Shown piece after piece: positions 23,704 through 32,972 of a stretch of 53,043 nucleotides of DNA. Position 1 is the first letter of the stretch, and each line of letters begins with the position of its first letter. Source of the DNA: an uncultured Oscillospiraceae bacterium (GTDB lineage: Bacteria > Bacillota > Clostridia > Oscillospirales > Acutalibacteraceae); assembly GCA_900539425.1 (NCBI GenBank), contig UQBX01000014.1:1-53043 (forward strand). The letters run 5' to 3'. The translations under genes were made by a program, and so were the position numbers. The notes beneath the pieces are model-generated. The model had not been told where the DNA came from and searched no databases. It saw only the letters and a list, made by a program, of their open reading frames with translations.

Positions 23704-25134
23704 TTAGAACGAGCTGTATATCTGCCCGTTATTCATATCCACATCTTTATAATACGCCAATTCTGCGATATTTACAATCTGATATCCGCGCGAAACAAGT
23801 TCCGGCACAAACATCTGAACAGCCTCGGCGCTTGTTTTATAAATATCGTGCATCAGGATGACGTCTCCGTCCCCCGCCGCATAAAGCACGTAATTCTTTA
23901 CTTTTTCGGCATCTTTATACTTCCAATCGTTCGTATCAACACTCCAAAGACATATAGGCGCGTTTGCATTCTGCTTGATAGTATCTGACAAATATCCGCC
24001 TGTTGGTCTGAACGCCGAAGGATAATACCCTGTAACTTCCTTAATTGCGTTTGCGCCGTTTTTGATATCATCAGCCGTTACATCTTTACCGTAATGACTG
24101 TGGTCATAAGTATGGTTTCCAAGCTGACAGCCAAGTTCCACCATTCTTTTAGCGCAATCAGCATTTCCCTGACGTGAAAGGCGGTTTGAGACCATAAAAA
24201 ATGTTGCTGAACCGTTATACTGTTCAAGTGTATCAAGCACAACGGAAGTGGTTCTGCTGTTTGGGCCGTCATCAAACGAAAGGGCTATCATCGGTTTAGA
24301 AGGGTCAAGATCCGTTCTTATGTAAAACGGCGCGTTCAAAACAGTTACCTTGCATGTTGCCGTTTTGCCGTTATAAGTTGTTGCCGTAACATTTGCCTCT
24401 CCCTCAGAAACGGGAATAAGCTTTGAGCCTTCCGTTTTAAGGACGTTTGTATTATCTGAATTAATATAAATCATTTTTGAGGCACTGCCTGACGAAACAG
24501 TTGGGCGGAAATATTTTTCGGTACCTATATAAATCGTTTTCTCCTGAGCAGGGAACTGCACCGTTTCAGGAGCGGCAAGAACGCTTACCTTTGCATTCGC
24601 CGAAAGGCCGTTATAACTTTTTACATTCAAATCAGCTGTGCCCTGTGAAACACCGATAACATTTCCTGCGCTGTCCACGCCGAGAACATCGGGATTAGAA
24701 GATGTGAATTGAAAGCCCGTATTGAGCTCACTGCCCTCAACATTAAGAACGGGCATATATTTTTCTCCGGTTCCGATGGAAAAATTATTTTCTGCAAATG
24801 AAAGGGCTGTGGGAGCATCCTCTACATAGACGGTAAATTTAGAAGTGCCTACCTTAACAAGAGCGGAGCCTTTGGCAACCGCCTTGAAAACGCCTTGCGA
24901 ATCAACTGTTACAACATCTTTGTTATAACTTTTGAAATGAACTATTTCCTCTCCCTGAACGGGATATTCATATTCCTGCCCGACGCCAAGCACCATTGCC
25001 CTGCCGTTAACATAAACGGTGTTTGCATTAACATTGCGGTCAACAATAACAGATACGAACGATATTAAGAGCAGAACTGCCAAAAAAATTGCAGCGCTTT
25101 TTATGCTTACTGATTTCTTTCGCGTAGCAAACAT
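23704..25134 (-). CDS. Polysaccharide deacetylase with bacterial Ig-like repeats
   Basis: A 476-residue secreted or membrane-anchored enzyme. Residues 14-32 form a signal anchor. Three Ig-like (Big_2-type) repeats follow (about 40-105, 110-190, 190-265), recognisable by VTVDSQGVFKAVAKGSALV-like units. Residues 285-460 form the NodB deacetylase: ALSFDDGPN (catalytic Asp and metal Asp), HTYDHSH (metal His pair), FRPTGG, WSVDTNDW and DVILMHD. It probably removes acetyl groups from peptidoglycan or wall polysaccharide. It sits three bases downstream of a small Cys-rich gene. Confidence 0.93.
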   Translation of the reverse strand: MFATRKKSVSIKSAAIFLAVLLLISFVSVIVDRNVNANTVYVNGRAMVLGVGQEYEYPVQGEEIVHFKSYNKDVVTVDSQGVFKAVAKGSALVKVGTSKFTVYVEDAPTALSFAENNFSIGTGEKYMPVLNVEGSELNTGFQFTSSNPDVLGVDSAGNVIGVSQGTADLNVKSYNGLSANAKVSVLAAPETVQFPAQEKTIYIGTEKYFRPTVSSGSASKMIYINSDNTNVLKTEGSKLIPVSEGEANVTATTYNGKTATCKVTVLNAPFYIRTDLDPSKPMIALSFDDGPNSRTTSVVLDTLEQYNGSATFFMVSNRLSRQGNADCAKRMVELGCQLGNHTYDHSHYGKDVTADDIKNGANAIKEVTGYYPSAFRPTGGYLSDTIKQNANAPICLWSVDTNDWKYKDAEKVKNYVLYAAGDGDVILMHDIYKTSAEAVQMFVPELVSRGYQIVNIAELAYYKDVDMNNGQIYSSF

Positions 25135-25137
25135 AAA

Positions 25138-25320
25138 TCAATTCTGCCTCCTGACAATTTCATACTCGCCGCCGTCCGGGCAGAAATACTTACACTTTCC
25201 CCTTCTGAGACTCTGAGTAACTTCTGCATACTCATCCTCATCCAAAAGAGCGTTGCAATATTCCTCTCCGCTATCTTCATCACATATATACCAGCGGCAA
25301 TTTTCGCATAAAAAATCCAC
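25138..25320 (-). CDS. Small acidic Cys-rich protein (DUF6472-like)
   Basis: A 60-residue protein with CENCRWY, a central CNALLDEDE and CKYFCPDGG, so five or six cysteines that could hold zinc. Similar short proteins occur in Clostridia, I believe as DUF6472, with no known role. The start is GTG with GGAGA upstream. The stop is three bases from the deacetylase start, so the two are coupled. Confidence 0.68.
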   Translation of the reverse strand: MDFLCENCRWYICDEDSGEEYCNALLDEDEYAEVTQSLRRGKCKYFCPDGGEYEIVRRQN

Positions 25321-25542
25321 TTTTATTCATCTCCGTAAAAAAGCGGATAATAATTTATATTATCTGCAATGATTATTATACATTGATGGTTTCACAATAT
25401 CAATAAGCATTTATGTCAGATTTTTAACAAATTCGTTAATATTTTTGTGTATTTTTGAAATTAGGAAAATAATGGCAGAAAAGGGATGATATTTGCAGAT
25501 AAAAACAAGAAAACTCAAGAAAAATAAAGTAAAAAAACGAAA

Positions 25543-25576
25543 TCGCGCTGCATAAGGATTTCCTTACACAGCGCGA
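25543..25576 (-). terminator. Terminator of pckG
   Basis: TCGCGCTG pairs with CAGCGCGA, and inner TAAGGA pairs with TCCTTA. On the minus strand TTTCGTTTTTTT follows. Confidence 0.9.
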
Positions 25577-25587
25577 ATGTGAACTAA

Positions 25588-27369
25588 TTATTTGTCAAGG
25601 TTTGCCTTAACAGTATTGAGTTCTGCCTCAAGCTCTTTGGGAAGAGTATCGCCGAATTTAGCGTAAAGCTCTTCAACGCCCTTGAGTTCTTCTTTCCAAG
25701 CATCTTTATCAACATCAAGGATGTTTTCAAGATCCTCTTTAGTCATATCAAGGCCTTCAAGATTGATGTCTTCAGCCTTGGGAAGGTAACCGATAGCTGT
25801 TTCAACAGCGTCTACCTTGCCCTCGCAGCGGTCGATAATCCAATCAAGAACACGAAGGTTATCGCCGAAACCGGGCCACAGGAAATGACCCTCGTCGTCC
25901 TTACGGAACCAGTTAACATTGAAGATCTTGGGAGCCTTATCCTCGTCAAGAGTTTCACCGATCTCGATCCAGTGCTTCCAGTAATCGCCCATGTTGTAGC
26001 CGCAGAACGGAAGCATAGCCATCGGGTCACGGCGAACAACGCCTACTGCGCCTGTAGCTGCAGCAGTTGTTTCAGAACCCATGATTGAACCTACGAATAC
26101 ACCGTGATTCCAGCTCTTTGACTGATATACCAGCGGAGTGAGCTTAGCACGACGGCCGCCGAATACGAATGCTGAAATCGGAACACCCTGCGGATTTTCA
26201 AACTCTGAAGAGATGCAGGGGCAGTTAACTGCTGGAGCAGTAAATCTTGAGTTGGGATGAGCGCCCTTTTCATCAGACTCTTTGCCGTTCCAAGGTTCGC
26301 CCTTCCAGTTGATTGCGTTTGTAGGCGGGTTATCATCAAGGCCCTCCCACCAAACTGAGTTATTGTCAAGATCGTGGCAAACATTTGTAAAGATAGTGCC
26401 CTTCTTAGTAGCAGCAAGAGCATTCGGATTTGATTTTTCGTTTGTGCCGGGAGCAACGCCGAAGAAACCGTTTTCGGGGTTGATAGCGTAAAGTCTGCCG
26501 TCAGGACCTTTTCTGATCCAAGCGATATCATCGCCTACGCACCAAACCTTATAACCCTTCTTCTTATATCCCTCGGGAGGAATAAGCATTGCAAGGTTGG
26601 TTTTGCCGCAAGCGCTCGGGAAAGCGGCACAGATATATTTGATCTCGCCGTTTGGCTTTTCTACACCGAGAATGAGCATATGCTCTGCCTGCCACATCTC
26701 ATTTTTACCGAGATATGAAGCTATACGAAGTGCAAAGCACTTTTTGCCGAGAAGAACGTTTCCGCCGTAAGCTGAGTTAACAGAGATGATGGTGTTATCC
26801 TCGGGGAACTGGCAGATCCATCTCTTTTCGGGATCAACATCGCACTTGCAGTGCATGCCGCGTACCCAGTCATCTGAATCTCCGAGAGCGTCAAGAACTT
26901 TCTTGCCTACTCTTGTCATAATATTCATATTGAGAACAACATAGATTGAATCCGTGATCTCGATACCGATCTTTGAGAACGGTGAACCAACGGGGCCCAT
27001 TGAATAGGGGATGATATACATTGTTCTGCCCTGATATGAATCCTTAGCAATATCGTAAAGCATTTCATAAGCTTTAACGGGATCCATCCAGTGGTTTGTG
27101 GGGCCTGCATCCTTCTCTTCACGTGAGCAGATAAGAGTTCTGTCCTCTACACGGGCAACGTCGTTAACCGCTGTTCTGTGAAGATAGCAGTCAGGAAGCA
27201 AATCCTCGTTGAGCTTAATCATTTCGCCTGTTTCAACAGCTTCTGCTTTAAGGGCGTCAATCTGCTCTTTTGAGCCGTCAATCCACATAATCTTGGAGGG
27301 CTTGAGAAGTTCTATTTTCTCGTCAAGCCACGCAAGGAGTGATGGATTTTTTGTAAGATTAGTTTCCAT
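25588..27369 (-). CDS. pckG: Phosphoenolpyruvate carboxykinase (GTP)
   Basis: A 593-residue cytosolic enzyme interconverting oxaloacetate and PEP. The GTP class is shown by the P-loop FPSACGKTNLAML with the reactive cysteine, the start NPSLLAWLDEKI, and the PxSAFVFGGRR segment (VPISAFVFGGRRAK). RBS AAAGGAG precedes the ATG. In anaerobes it often runs toward oxaloacetate, feeding a succinate or propionate branch; that direction is inference. It is separate from tsaD upstream and has its own terminator. Confidence 0.97.
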   Translation of the reverse strand: METNLTKNPSLLAWLDEKIELLKPSKIMWIDGSKEQIDALKAEAVETGEMIKLNEDLLPDCYLHRTAVNDVARVEDRTLICSREEKDAGPTNHWMDPVKAYEMLYDIAKDSYQGRTMYIIPYSMGPVGSPFSKIGIEITDSIYVVLNMNIMTRVGKKVLDALGDSDDWVRGMHCKCDVDPEKRWICQFPEDNTIISVNSAYGGNVLLGKKCFALRIASYLGKNEMWQAEHMLILGVEKPNGEIKYICAAFPSACGKTNLAMLIPPEGYKKKGYKVWCVGDDIAWIRKGPDGRLYAINPENGFFGVAPGTNEKSNPNALAATKKGTIFTNVCHDLDNNSVWWEGLDDNPPTNAINWKGEPWNGKESDEKGAHPNSRFTAPAVNCPCISSEFENPQGVPISAFVFGGRRAKLTPLVYQSKSWNHGVFVGSIMGSETTAAATGAVGVVRRDPMAMLPFCGYNMGDYWKHWIEIGETLDEDKAPKIFNVNWFRKDDEGHFLWPGFGDNLRVLDWIIDRCEGKVDAVETAIGYLPKAEDINLEGLDMTKEDLENILDVDKDAWKEELKGVEELYAKFGDTLPKELEAELNTVKANLDK

Positions 27370-27485
27370 ATTTATTCTCCTTTATTAATTATTAACAATT
27401 TCAGGACAAAGAGCCCCAGGCTCATTTGTCATTAATATTATACCAACTATTTTTTGAAATTCAATAGTGATACTATACTAATTCA

Positions 27486-28499
27486 CTAAAATTTAACGAT
27501 ATCTATTGGCATATTTGCATAAGCATTTAAATTCGAAGACGCGCACACGCCGCTTTTATACTCATAAAATCCCTGAGCCGCAACCATTGCTCCGTTATCT
27601 CCGCAATACTTAAGTTCAGGCTTATAAAGCTTTATTCCGTGCTTTTTGCAAAGCTTTTCGCACTCGCTTCTGAGCAGAGAATTTGCCGAAACACCGCCTG
27701 CAAGCACTATTTTTTTATAGCCGAAATCATTAGCCGCCTTTTCAAGATTGCCTGCAAGGCAGTCTACAACCGCTTTCTGATATGAAGCGGCAAGATCAGC
27801 GGTATTGATCTCAATGCCTTTCTGCGCTGAGTTGTGTATTGTATTTATAACAGATGTTTTAAGACCGCTGAATGAAAAGTCATAAGGCGCGCCGTCAACT
27901 TTTGGATGCGGAAAATGATATGCCTCAGGATTGCCCTGCGGGCTTATCTTATCTATGCTGACGCCGCCCGGATACGGCAGACCCATTGCTCTGCCCGCTT
28001 TGTCAAGCGCTTCGCCCGCCGCGTCATCACGTGTTTTTCCTATTATTTTATAATCCGTATAGCTGTTTACCGCAACAATATGCGAATGACCGCCGCTGAC
28101 AACAAGGCTTAAAAACGGAGGCTCAACATCACTTGTAAGATAATTTGACGCGATATGCGAGCGCAGATGATGAACAGGCACAAGCGGTTTATCAGCAGAA
28201 ACAGCAAGCCCCTTTGCAAAGCTTACACCCACAAGCAGAGCTCCGATAAGTCCGGGGGCAAAAGTTACCGCTACCGCCTCTATATCATCCAGCGAACAGC
28301 CTGCGTCCTCAAGCGCCTGAGCAACAACGCCGCTGATAGCCTCAGCATGGCGGCGGGAAGCTATCTCGGGCACAACGCCTCCGTAAAGCTTATGTTCCTC
28401 CAAAGAGGAAGCTATCACGTTTGATTTTACAATTCTGCCGTCTTCAACAACGGCAGCCGCTGTTTCATCACAAGAGGATTCAATTCCCAGTATCAGCAA
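27486..28499 (-). CDS. tsaD: tRNA N6-adenosine threonylcarbamoyltransferase
   Basis: A 337-residue protein that transfers threonylcarbamoyl to A37 of ANN-decoding tRNAs (t6A). Metal-binding HHLRSH and the ATPase-fold motifs GIESSCDET, SGGHSH and AGGVSANSLLR are present. The start is placed at TTG 28499: AAAGGAGG lies eight bases upstream, and the family begins two or three residues before LGIESS. The longer ATG frame at 28523 would read through the ribosome site. The 5' end overlaps rimI by 20 bases, in a polA-rimI-tsaD operon. Confidence 0.95.
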   Translation of the reverse strand: MLILGIESSCDETAAAVVEDGRIVKSNVIASSLEEHKLYGGVVPEIASRRHAEAISGVVAQALEDAGCSLDDIEAVAVTFAPGLIGALLVGVSFAKGLAVSADKPLVPVHHLRSHIASNYLTSDVEPPFLSLVVSGGHSHIVAVNSYTDYKIIGKTRDDAAGEALDKAGRAMGLPYPGGVSIDKISPQGNPEAYHFPHPKVDGAPYDFSFSGLKTSVINTIHNSAQKGIEINTADLAASYQKAVVDCLAGNLEKAANDFGYKKIVLAGGVSANSLLRSECEKLCKKHGIKLYKPELKYCGDNGAMVAAQGFYEYKSGVCASSNLNAYANMPIDIVKF

Positions 28500-28938
28500 T
28501 ATCGTTACCTCCTTTAACGGCATCTCTTTTCATAAGCACAGCATTTTCCTCAGGATCGGAATAATAATCCTTTCGCACACCCGTATCATAAAACCCAAGT
28601 GAACGGTAAAGCGATATGGCAGGGACATTGCTTTCTCTGACATCGAGAAAAACATCGCCGTCAACATTTTCAAGACTTTTGGTGAGAACTGCGCGGGCTA
28701 TGCCGCGGTTTCTGTACTGCGGCAGAACGCCTACACGCACGATATCCGCTTCGCCTGTGAGAGCATAAAGCCCTACAAAGCCGACAGCAGTGCCGTTTTC
28801 AACGGCAATATAAAATTCAGAAAACTCGTTTTTCAGTTCTGCGGCAATCGATATCTCATCCCACGGTTTTGAAAAACACGCTTTTTCTATTTGAGCAACA
28901 TCTTTAATATATTTTTCAGATAATTTTTCTATTTCCAT
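28480..28938 (-). CDS. rimI: Ribosomal-protein-alanine N-acetyltransferase
   Basis: A 152-residue GNAT enzyme. The acetyl-CoA loop QYRNRGIARAV and the family end NVPAISLYRSLGFYDTGVRKDYY are clear. RimI acetylates the N-terminal alanine of ribosomal protein S18 in E. coli, and the gene is linked to the t6A genes across Firmicutes, as here with tsaD. It overlaps tsaD and follows polA by nine bases. No strong ribosome site, so translation is likely coupled to polA. Confidence 0.92.
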   Translation of the reverse strand: MEIEKLSEKYIKDVAQIEKACFSKPWDEISIAAELKNEFSEFYIAVENGTAVGFVGLYALTGEADIVRVGVLPQYRNRGIARAVLTKSLENVDGDVFLDVRESNVPAISLYRSLGFYDTGVRKDYYSDPEENAVLMKRDAVKGGNDIADTGN

Positions 28939-28947
28939 ATCATTAAA

Positions 28948-31515
28948 TCAATGTGAATCGTACCAGGTTTTTCCGATTTTTCCGTCTGCTACAAGGCGCA
29001 CCCTGAGTTCGCAGGCATTTTCCATTTCTCTTGTAACTATTTGAAGCGCCTTTTCAGCTTCATCAGCAGGCGATTCAACAATAAGCTCGTCATGCACCTG
29101 AAGTATAAGGCGGGATTTCATATTTTCCTTTTCAAGGCTTTCGCACACGCGTATCATTGCAATCTTGATTATATCTGCCGCCGTGCCCTGAATAGGCATA
29201 TTCCTTGCCACTCTTTCACCGAAAGCACGCATCATATGATTTAATGAAGCGAGTTCGGGCAGATATCTTCTGCGGTGGAAAAGAGTTTCGGCATAGCCGT
29301 TATCCTTGGCGGTTTCAATCATTTTATCCATATATTCGGCAACTCCGCTGAAATGGTGAAGATAGCCGTTTATATAATCCTTTGCTTCTTTTACCGAAAC
29401 GCCGATATCTTTTGCAAGGCTGAAAGCGCCGATGCCGTAAACGATACCGAAATTAACCGCCTTTGCGCGTGAGCGCAGGAGAGGTGTTACCATTTCGGGA
29501 GGCAGATTGAACACCTGCGCGGCAGTAGTCTTATGAATATCTTCGCCGTTATTGAAGGCATTCATCATATTTTCGTCATTAGCAAGGGCGGCAAGCACTC
29601 TGAGTTCAATCTGACTGTAATCGGCGTCAATAAGAGTTGAGCCGCTTTCGGCAACAAAGAAACGTCTCATTTCCCTGCCGAGTTCCGTCCTGATAGGAAT
29701 ATTCTGAAGATTGGGTTCAAGCGACGAAATTCTGCCCGTGCGTGTTTCTACCTGATTAAACGAAGTGTGTATCCTGCCGTCCGACTGAATGACTTTGAGC
29801 AAACCGTCGCAGTAAGTTGATTTCAGTTTGGCAAGGCTTCTGTATTCAAGTATTAGTTTTACGATTGGATAATCGGGGGCAAGTTCCTCAAGCACTTCCG
29901 CTTTAGTGGAATAACCGCTCTTGGTTTTCTTTTTACAGGGTATCTGCATTTCTTCAAACAGCACTGTACCCAGCTGTTTCGGTGAGTTTACATTAAACTC
30001 TCTGCCCGCCTCGCTGTAAATCTGAGCAATAAGTTCGTCTATCCTGCTGCCGAGACGGTTTCCGAAATCTTCTATACCTTTTTTATCAACAGCGAAACCT
30101 GCTGTCTCCATTTTTGCAAGCACACGTGCAAGCGGAAGTTCAATGTTATTTAGAAGATCTGTTTGGTTCGCCTCTTTGAGGAGAACATCGGTTTTTTCAA
30201 AAAGTCTTTTCAGCACTGCCGCATAAACGGCATTTTGGCTTTCTTCGCCGCCGTCAGGCAGAGCAATGCCGTATTCAAGGCAAAGGTGGTCAATATCATA
30301 ATTGCTGTCTGACGGACGTAGCAAATATGCGGAAAGCATAAGATCGCCGCAGACATTTTTGCAGTCCGTTCCGAGAGTTGCGGCAAGGCGGTGGAGATAC
30401 TTTGTATTGTAGGAATATTTACGAGCATCGCTTTCAAACAGCCTTTTTACAAAATCTTCAAAGACTGCATCCGAAGCGGAAACGTTGATAACGGTATCGC
30501 CGTTTGCGAAGTACATACGTGAAATTTCGTTATTCTCAATATCAAAAGTGAAATAAAGTTCCTCGCCGAAGCTGAAATCAGCGGGGTCTTCCATTTCTTT
30601 CACCGTAACTGCAGTTTTTTCTTCCTGACGCACAGGCTCAACCGCCTGCTGAGCATTAAGCCCGAATTTATCAATAAGGCTGTAAAGCTCATATTTTGCA
30701 AGCAGCATTGCGGCACCTGAATTATCGCCGGGGATATATGAATTTATATCTGTATCAACAGGGGCATTTGTGCGTATAGTGCCGAGATCAAGTGAAAGAT
30801 ATGCCTTATCCTTATCACGGGCAAGCTTTTCACGCACGCCTTTCTTTATATCTATCTCATCAAGATTTTCATAAATATAATCGATATTATGAAATCGCTG
30901 AATAAGATCGAGCGCCGTTTTTGCCCCTACGCCCGCAACACCGGGAATATTATCGCTTGAATCGCCCTGAAGAGCCTTTACCTGAATAAGCTCTGCGGGG
31001 GTTACGCCGTACTCTTCCATAACGGTATTTTCATCATATATATCAGTAACGGGCCTGCCTGCTTTTGTATGCGCAAGCAGCACCTTTACTCCGCCGTGCG
31101 CAAGCTGGAGAGAATCCCTGTCTCCCGTGGCTATAAAGCACTCATTGCCCGCTGAACGGCATGCTTCGGCAAGGGTGCCGAGGATATCATCCGCTTCCCA
31201 GCCCTCGCATTCCACAGTCTTTATGCCGAGAGATTTAAGAATATCTTTTAATATCGGCATCTGCATTCTCAGTTCATCGGGCATTGCGTGCCTGCCCGCC
31301 TTGTATTCATCATACTTTTTATGCCTGAAAGTGGGGGCATGAACGTCAAAAGCAACACCGATTGCATCCGGCTGCGAAATTTCTTTAAGTTTAAGAAGAA
31401 TATTCAGAAATCCGTATACCGCATTTGTGTAGATACCGCTTTTTGTGGAAAGAAGCTTTATACCGTAAAACGCCCTGTTTATAATGCTGTTTCCGTCCAG
31501 CACAAGAAGTTTCAA
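28948..31515 (-). CDS. polA: DNA polymerase I
   Basis: An 855-residue repair and Okazaki-fragment polymerase. The 5'-nuclease domain (1-290) has LVLDGNSIINRAFYG, GWEADDILG and GDSSDNIPGV. The polymerase domain has DYSQIELR (motif A), RSRAKAVNFGIVYG (motif B) and QVHDELIVE (motif C). The middle 3'-5' exonuclease fold keeps DIE of motif I, but NTKYL lacks the motif II aspartate and the YAA motif III aspartate is missing too, so proofreading is probably lost, as in many Firmicutes. The start is TTG with AGGTGA upstream. Confidence 0.97.
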   Translation of the reverse strand: MKLLVLDGNSIINRAFYGIKLLSTKSGIYTNAVYGFLNILLKLKEISQPDAIGVAFDVHAPTFRHKKYDEYKAGRHAMPDELRMQMPILKDILKSLGIKTVECEGWEADDILGTLAEACRSAGNECFIATGDRDSLQLAHGGVKVLLAHTKAGRPVTDIYDENTVMEEYGVTPAELIQVKALQGDSSDNIPGVAGVGAKTALDLIQRFHNIDYIYENLDEIDIKKGVREKLARDKDKAYLSLDLGTIRTNAPVDTDINSYIPGDNSGAAMLLAKYELYSLIDKFGLNAQQAVEPVRQEEKTAVTVKEMEDPADFSFGEELYFTFDIENNEISRMYFANGDTVINVSASDAVFEDFVKRLFESDARKYSYNTKYLHRLAATLGTDCKNVCGDLMLSAYLLRPSDSNYDIDHLCLEYGIALPDGGEESQNAVYAAVLKRLFEKTDVLLKEANQTDLLNNIELPLARVLAKMETAGFAVDKKGIEDFGNRLGSRIDELIAQIYSEAGREFNVNSPKQLGTVLFEEMQIPCKKKTKSGYSTKAEVLEELAPDYPIVKLILEYRSLAKLKSTYCDGLLKVIQSDGRIHTSFNQVETRTGRISSLEPNLQNIPIRTELGREMRRFFVAESGSTLIDADYSQIELRVLAALANDENMMNAFNNGEDIHKTTAAQVFNLPPEMVTPLLRSRAKAVNFGIVYGIGAFSLAKDIGVSVKEAKDYINGYLHHFSGVAEYMDKMIETAKDNGYAETLFHRRRYLPELASLNHMMRAFGERVARNMPIQGTAADIIKIAMIRVCESLEKENMKSRLILQVHDELIVESPADEAEKALQIVTREMENACELRVRLVADGKIGKTWYDSH

Positions 31516-31560
31516 TCAAATCACCTGCCAGAAAATCATTCGTTTTCAGCCTTTAAAAAA

Positions 31561-31593
31561 CCGGCTTTCATTAGGATACCCAGTGAAAGCCGG
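31561..31593 (-). terminator. Terminator of the M28 peptidase gene
   Basis: CCGGCTTTCA pairs with TGAAAGCCGG around a 13-base loop. On the minus strand TTTTTTAAAGG follows. It lies between this gene and polA. Confidence 0.88.
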
Positions 31594-31607
31594 CAATGCA
31601 ATAATAA

Positions 31608-32870
31608 TCAGTCTGTAATGCCCTTGGCGCCGTCTTTATCAAACATACAGCACGCCTCAACCATAATTGAAATACCCGCTTCAATTGCTTCCGGTCTAAG
31701 ATTTTCCGGAGTATCAAGACGAGTGTGGTAATATCTCGGCGGGGCAGGATCCATAGCTGCAAATCCCGTTGCGGGTATTCCGCGCTGGGTAAATGCCGCA
31801 GCGTCTGAACCGCCTATGTAAATAGATTCATACTTAACGTCAAATCCGCAGTTTGCACTTGCGTCATGCATAAGCACTTTTGCGCCCTCATGGTGCTGAA
31901 GAGTGCCTGAAAGGTCTTTGTGATATACAGCCATTGTTTCAAGATCTCTGAATGTATCAATAGCAACAACACATGTAGGAATATCTTTAAGCTCTTTCTC
32001 ATGAGCCTTTGCAAATGCTTTAGCTCCGCGCAGACCTGCTTCCTCAGAACCTGAACATACAAGCATTACTTCAGTGTTTTCAAAGCGTATGCCTGCCTCG
32101 GCAAGTGCTTTAATAGTAGCCATTCCTACATAGCATCCTGAAAGGTTATCAGATGCTCCGGGAACTGATTTAGTCCAGCTCTGGAAAAAGAGGAATGCAA
32201 ACTCAAACGGGATGAACACACATGAAACAACAAAGAATGTGATAAAGAACCACTTTGTGTTTTCGATACTCATTGCTGCAGCGCCCTTTCCGGCGATTAT
32301 GCAGACAAGCGCAAAAACTGTATCAACAACAAGGCCTACAACAGCGGGAATTTCAACAAAAAGCTTTGCCTGAAGGCCGCCTATAAGGTAGTTAAGAGTC
32401 CATTCAAACTGTGAATCGGAATGGCCTACCATTACAAATCTTTTCTTAACCTCGCCCGACGGCTTTCTTACCGCTACCATATTGTGTGAAGTCTGCTTCG
32501 GGAAAAGGAAATCATCGAACTGCTTATACATAAGGAATTCGAATACAAGCGGAATAAATGCAAGTATACAAAGGATAAATGCAGCTATTGGGCTTGCAAA
32601 CCAGTTTACGAACACGCTTGCGATACCGCAGGCAACCGTAAACGGAATAAATCCCATAAATCCCTGACGGTGAAGAGTAAACTCCTCTATTTTTGTTTCC
32701 TCGCAGTAGTTTTTCATATCTTTCTGGAACCACTGCTGTGCACGGTACTCTTCAGGTGAGCCGGGCTTTCTGGGGCCGATTTTGTTACAGATTTTTGTAA
32801 TTCCTTTTACGGCATATTCGGTCTGACGTTTTATATCAAAATCCTTGCCGTATTCGAGTGCGATTTTCAT
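31608..32870 (-). CDS. M28-family metallopeptidase with membrane insert
   Basis: A 420-residue protein. The di-zinc site of an M28 aminopeptidase can be followed: HSD in VGHSDSQ, Asp in GASDNLSG, GluGlu in GSEEAGLRGA, Asp in VAIDTF, and His in YYHTRLDT. Unlike ordinary M28 enzymes, about four hydrophobic helices are inserted: two near residues 75-115, before the metal site, and two near 165-235, between the first and second ligand groups. This suggests an active domain held on the inner face of the membrane. The ATG at 32870 suits the AGGAG better than the TTG at 32876. Substrate unknown. Confidence 0.85.
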   Translation of the reverse strand: MKIALEYGKDFDIKRQTEYAVKGITKICNKIGPRKPGSPEEYRAQQWFQKDMKNYCEETKIEEFTLHRQGFMGFIPFTVACGIASVFVNWFASPIAAFILCILAFIPLVFEFLMYKQFDDFLFPKQTSHNMVAVRKPSGEVKKRFVMVGHSDSQFEWTLNYLIGGLQAKLFVEIPAVVGLVVDTVFALVCIIAGKGAAAMSIENTKWFFITFFVVSCVFIPFEFAFLFFQSWTKSVPGASDNLSGCYVGMATIKALAEAGIRFENTEVMLVCSGSEEAGLRGAKAFAKAHEKELKDIPTCVVAIDTFRDLETMAVYHKDLSGTLQHHEGAKVLMHDASANCGFDVKYESIYIGGSDAAAFTQRGIPATGFAAMDPAPPRYYHTRLDTPENLRPEAIEAGISIMVEACCMFDKDGAKGITD

Positions 32871-32972
32871 ACTCAAATGCTCCTAAATATTATGATGTAC
32901 TATTTTAACATATTAAACGCCGTTTTACAACTCAGATTATAAACAAATTATAAACCGATACAAAATTTGCGC

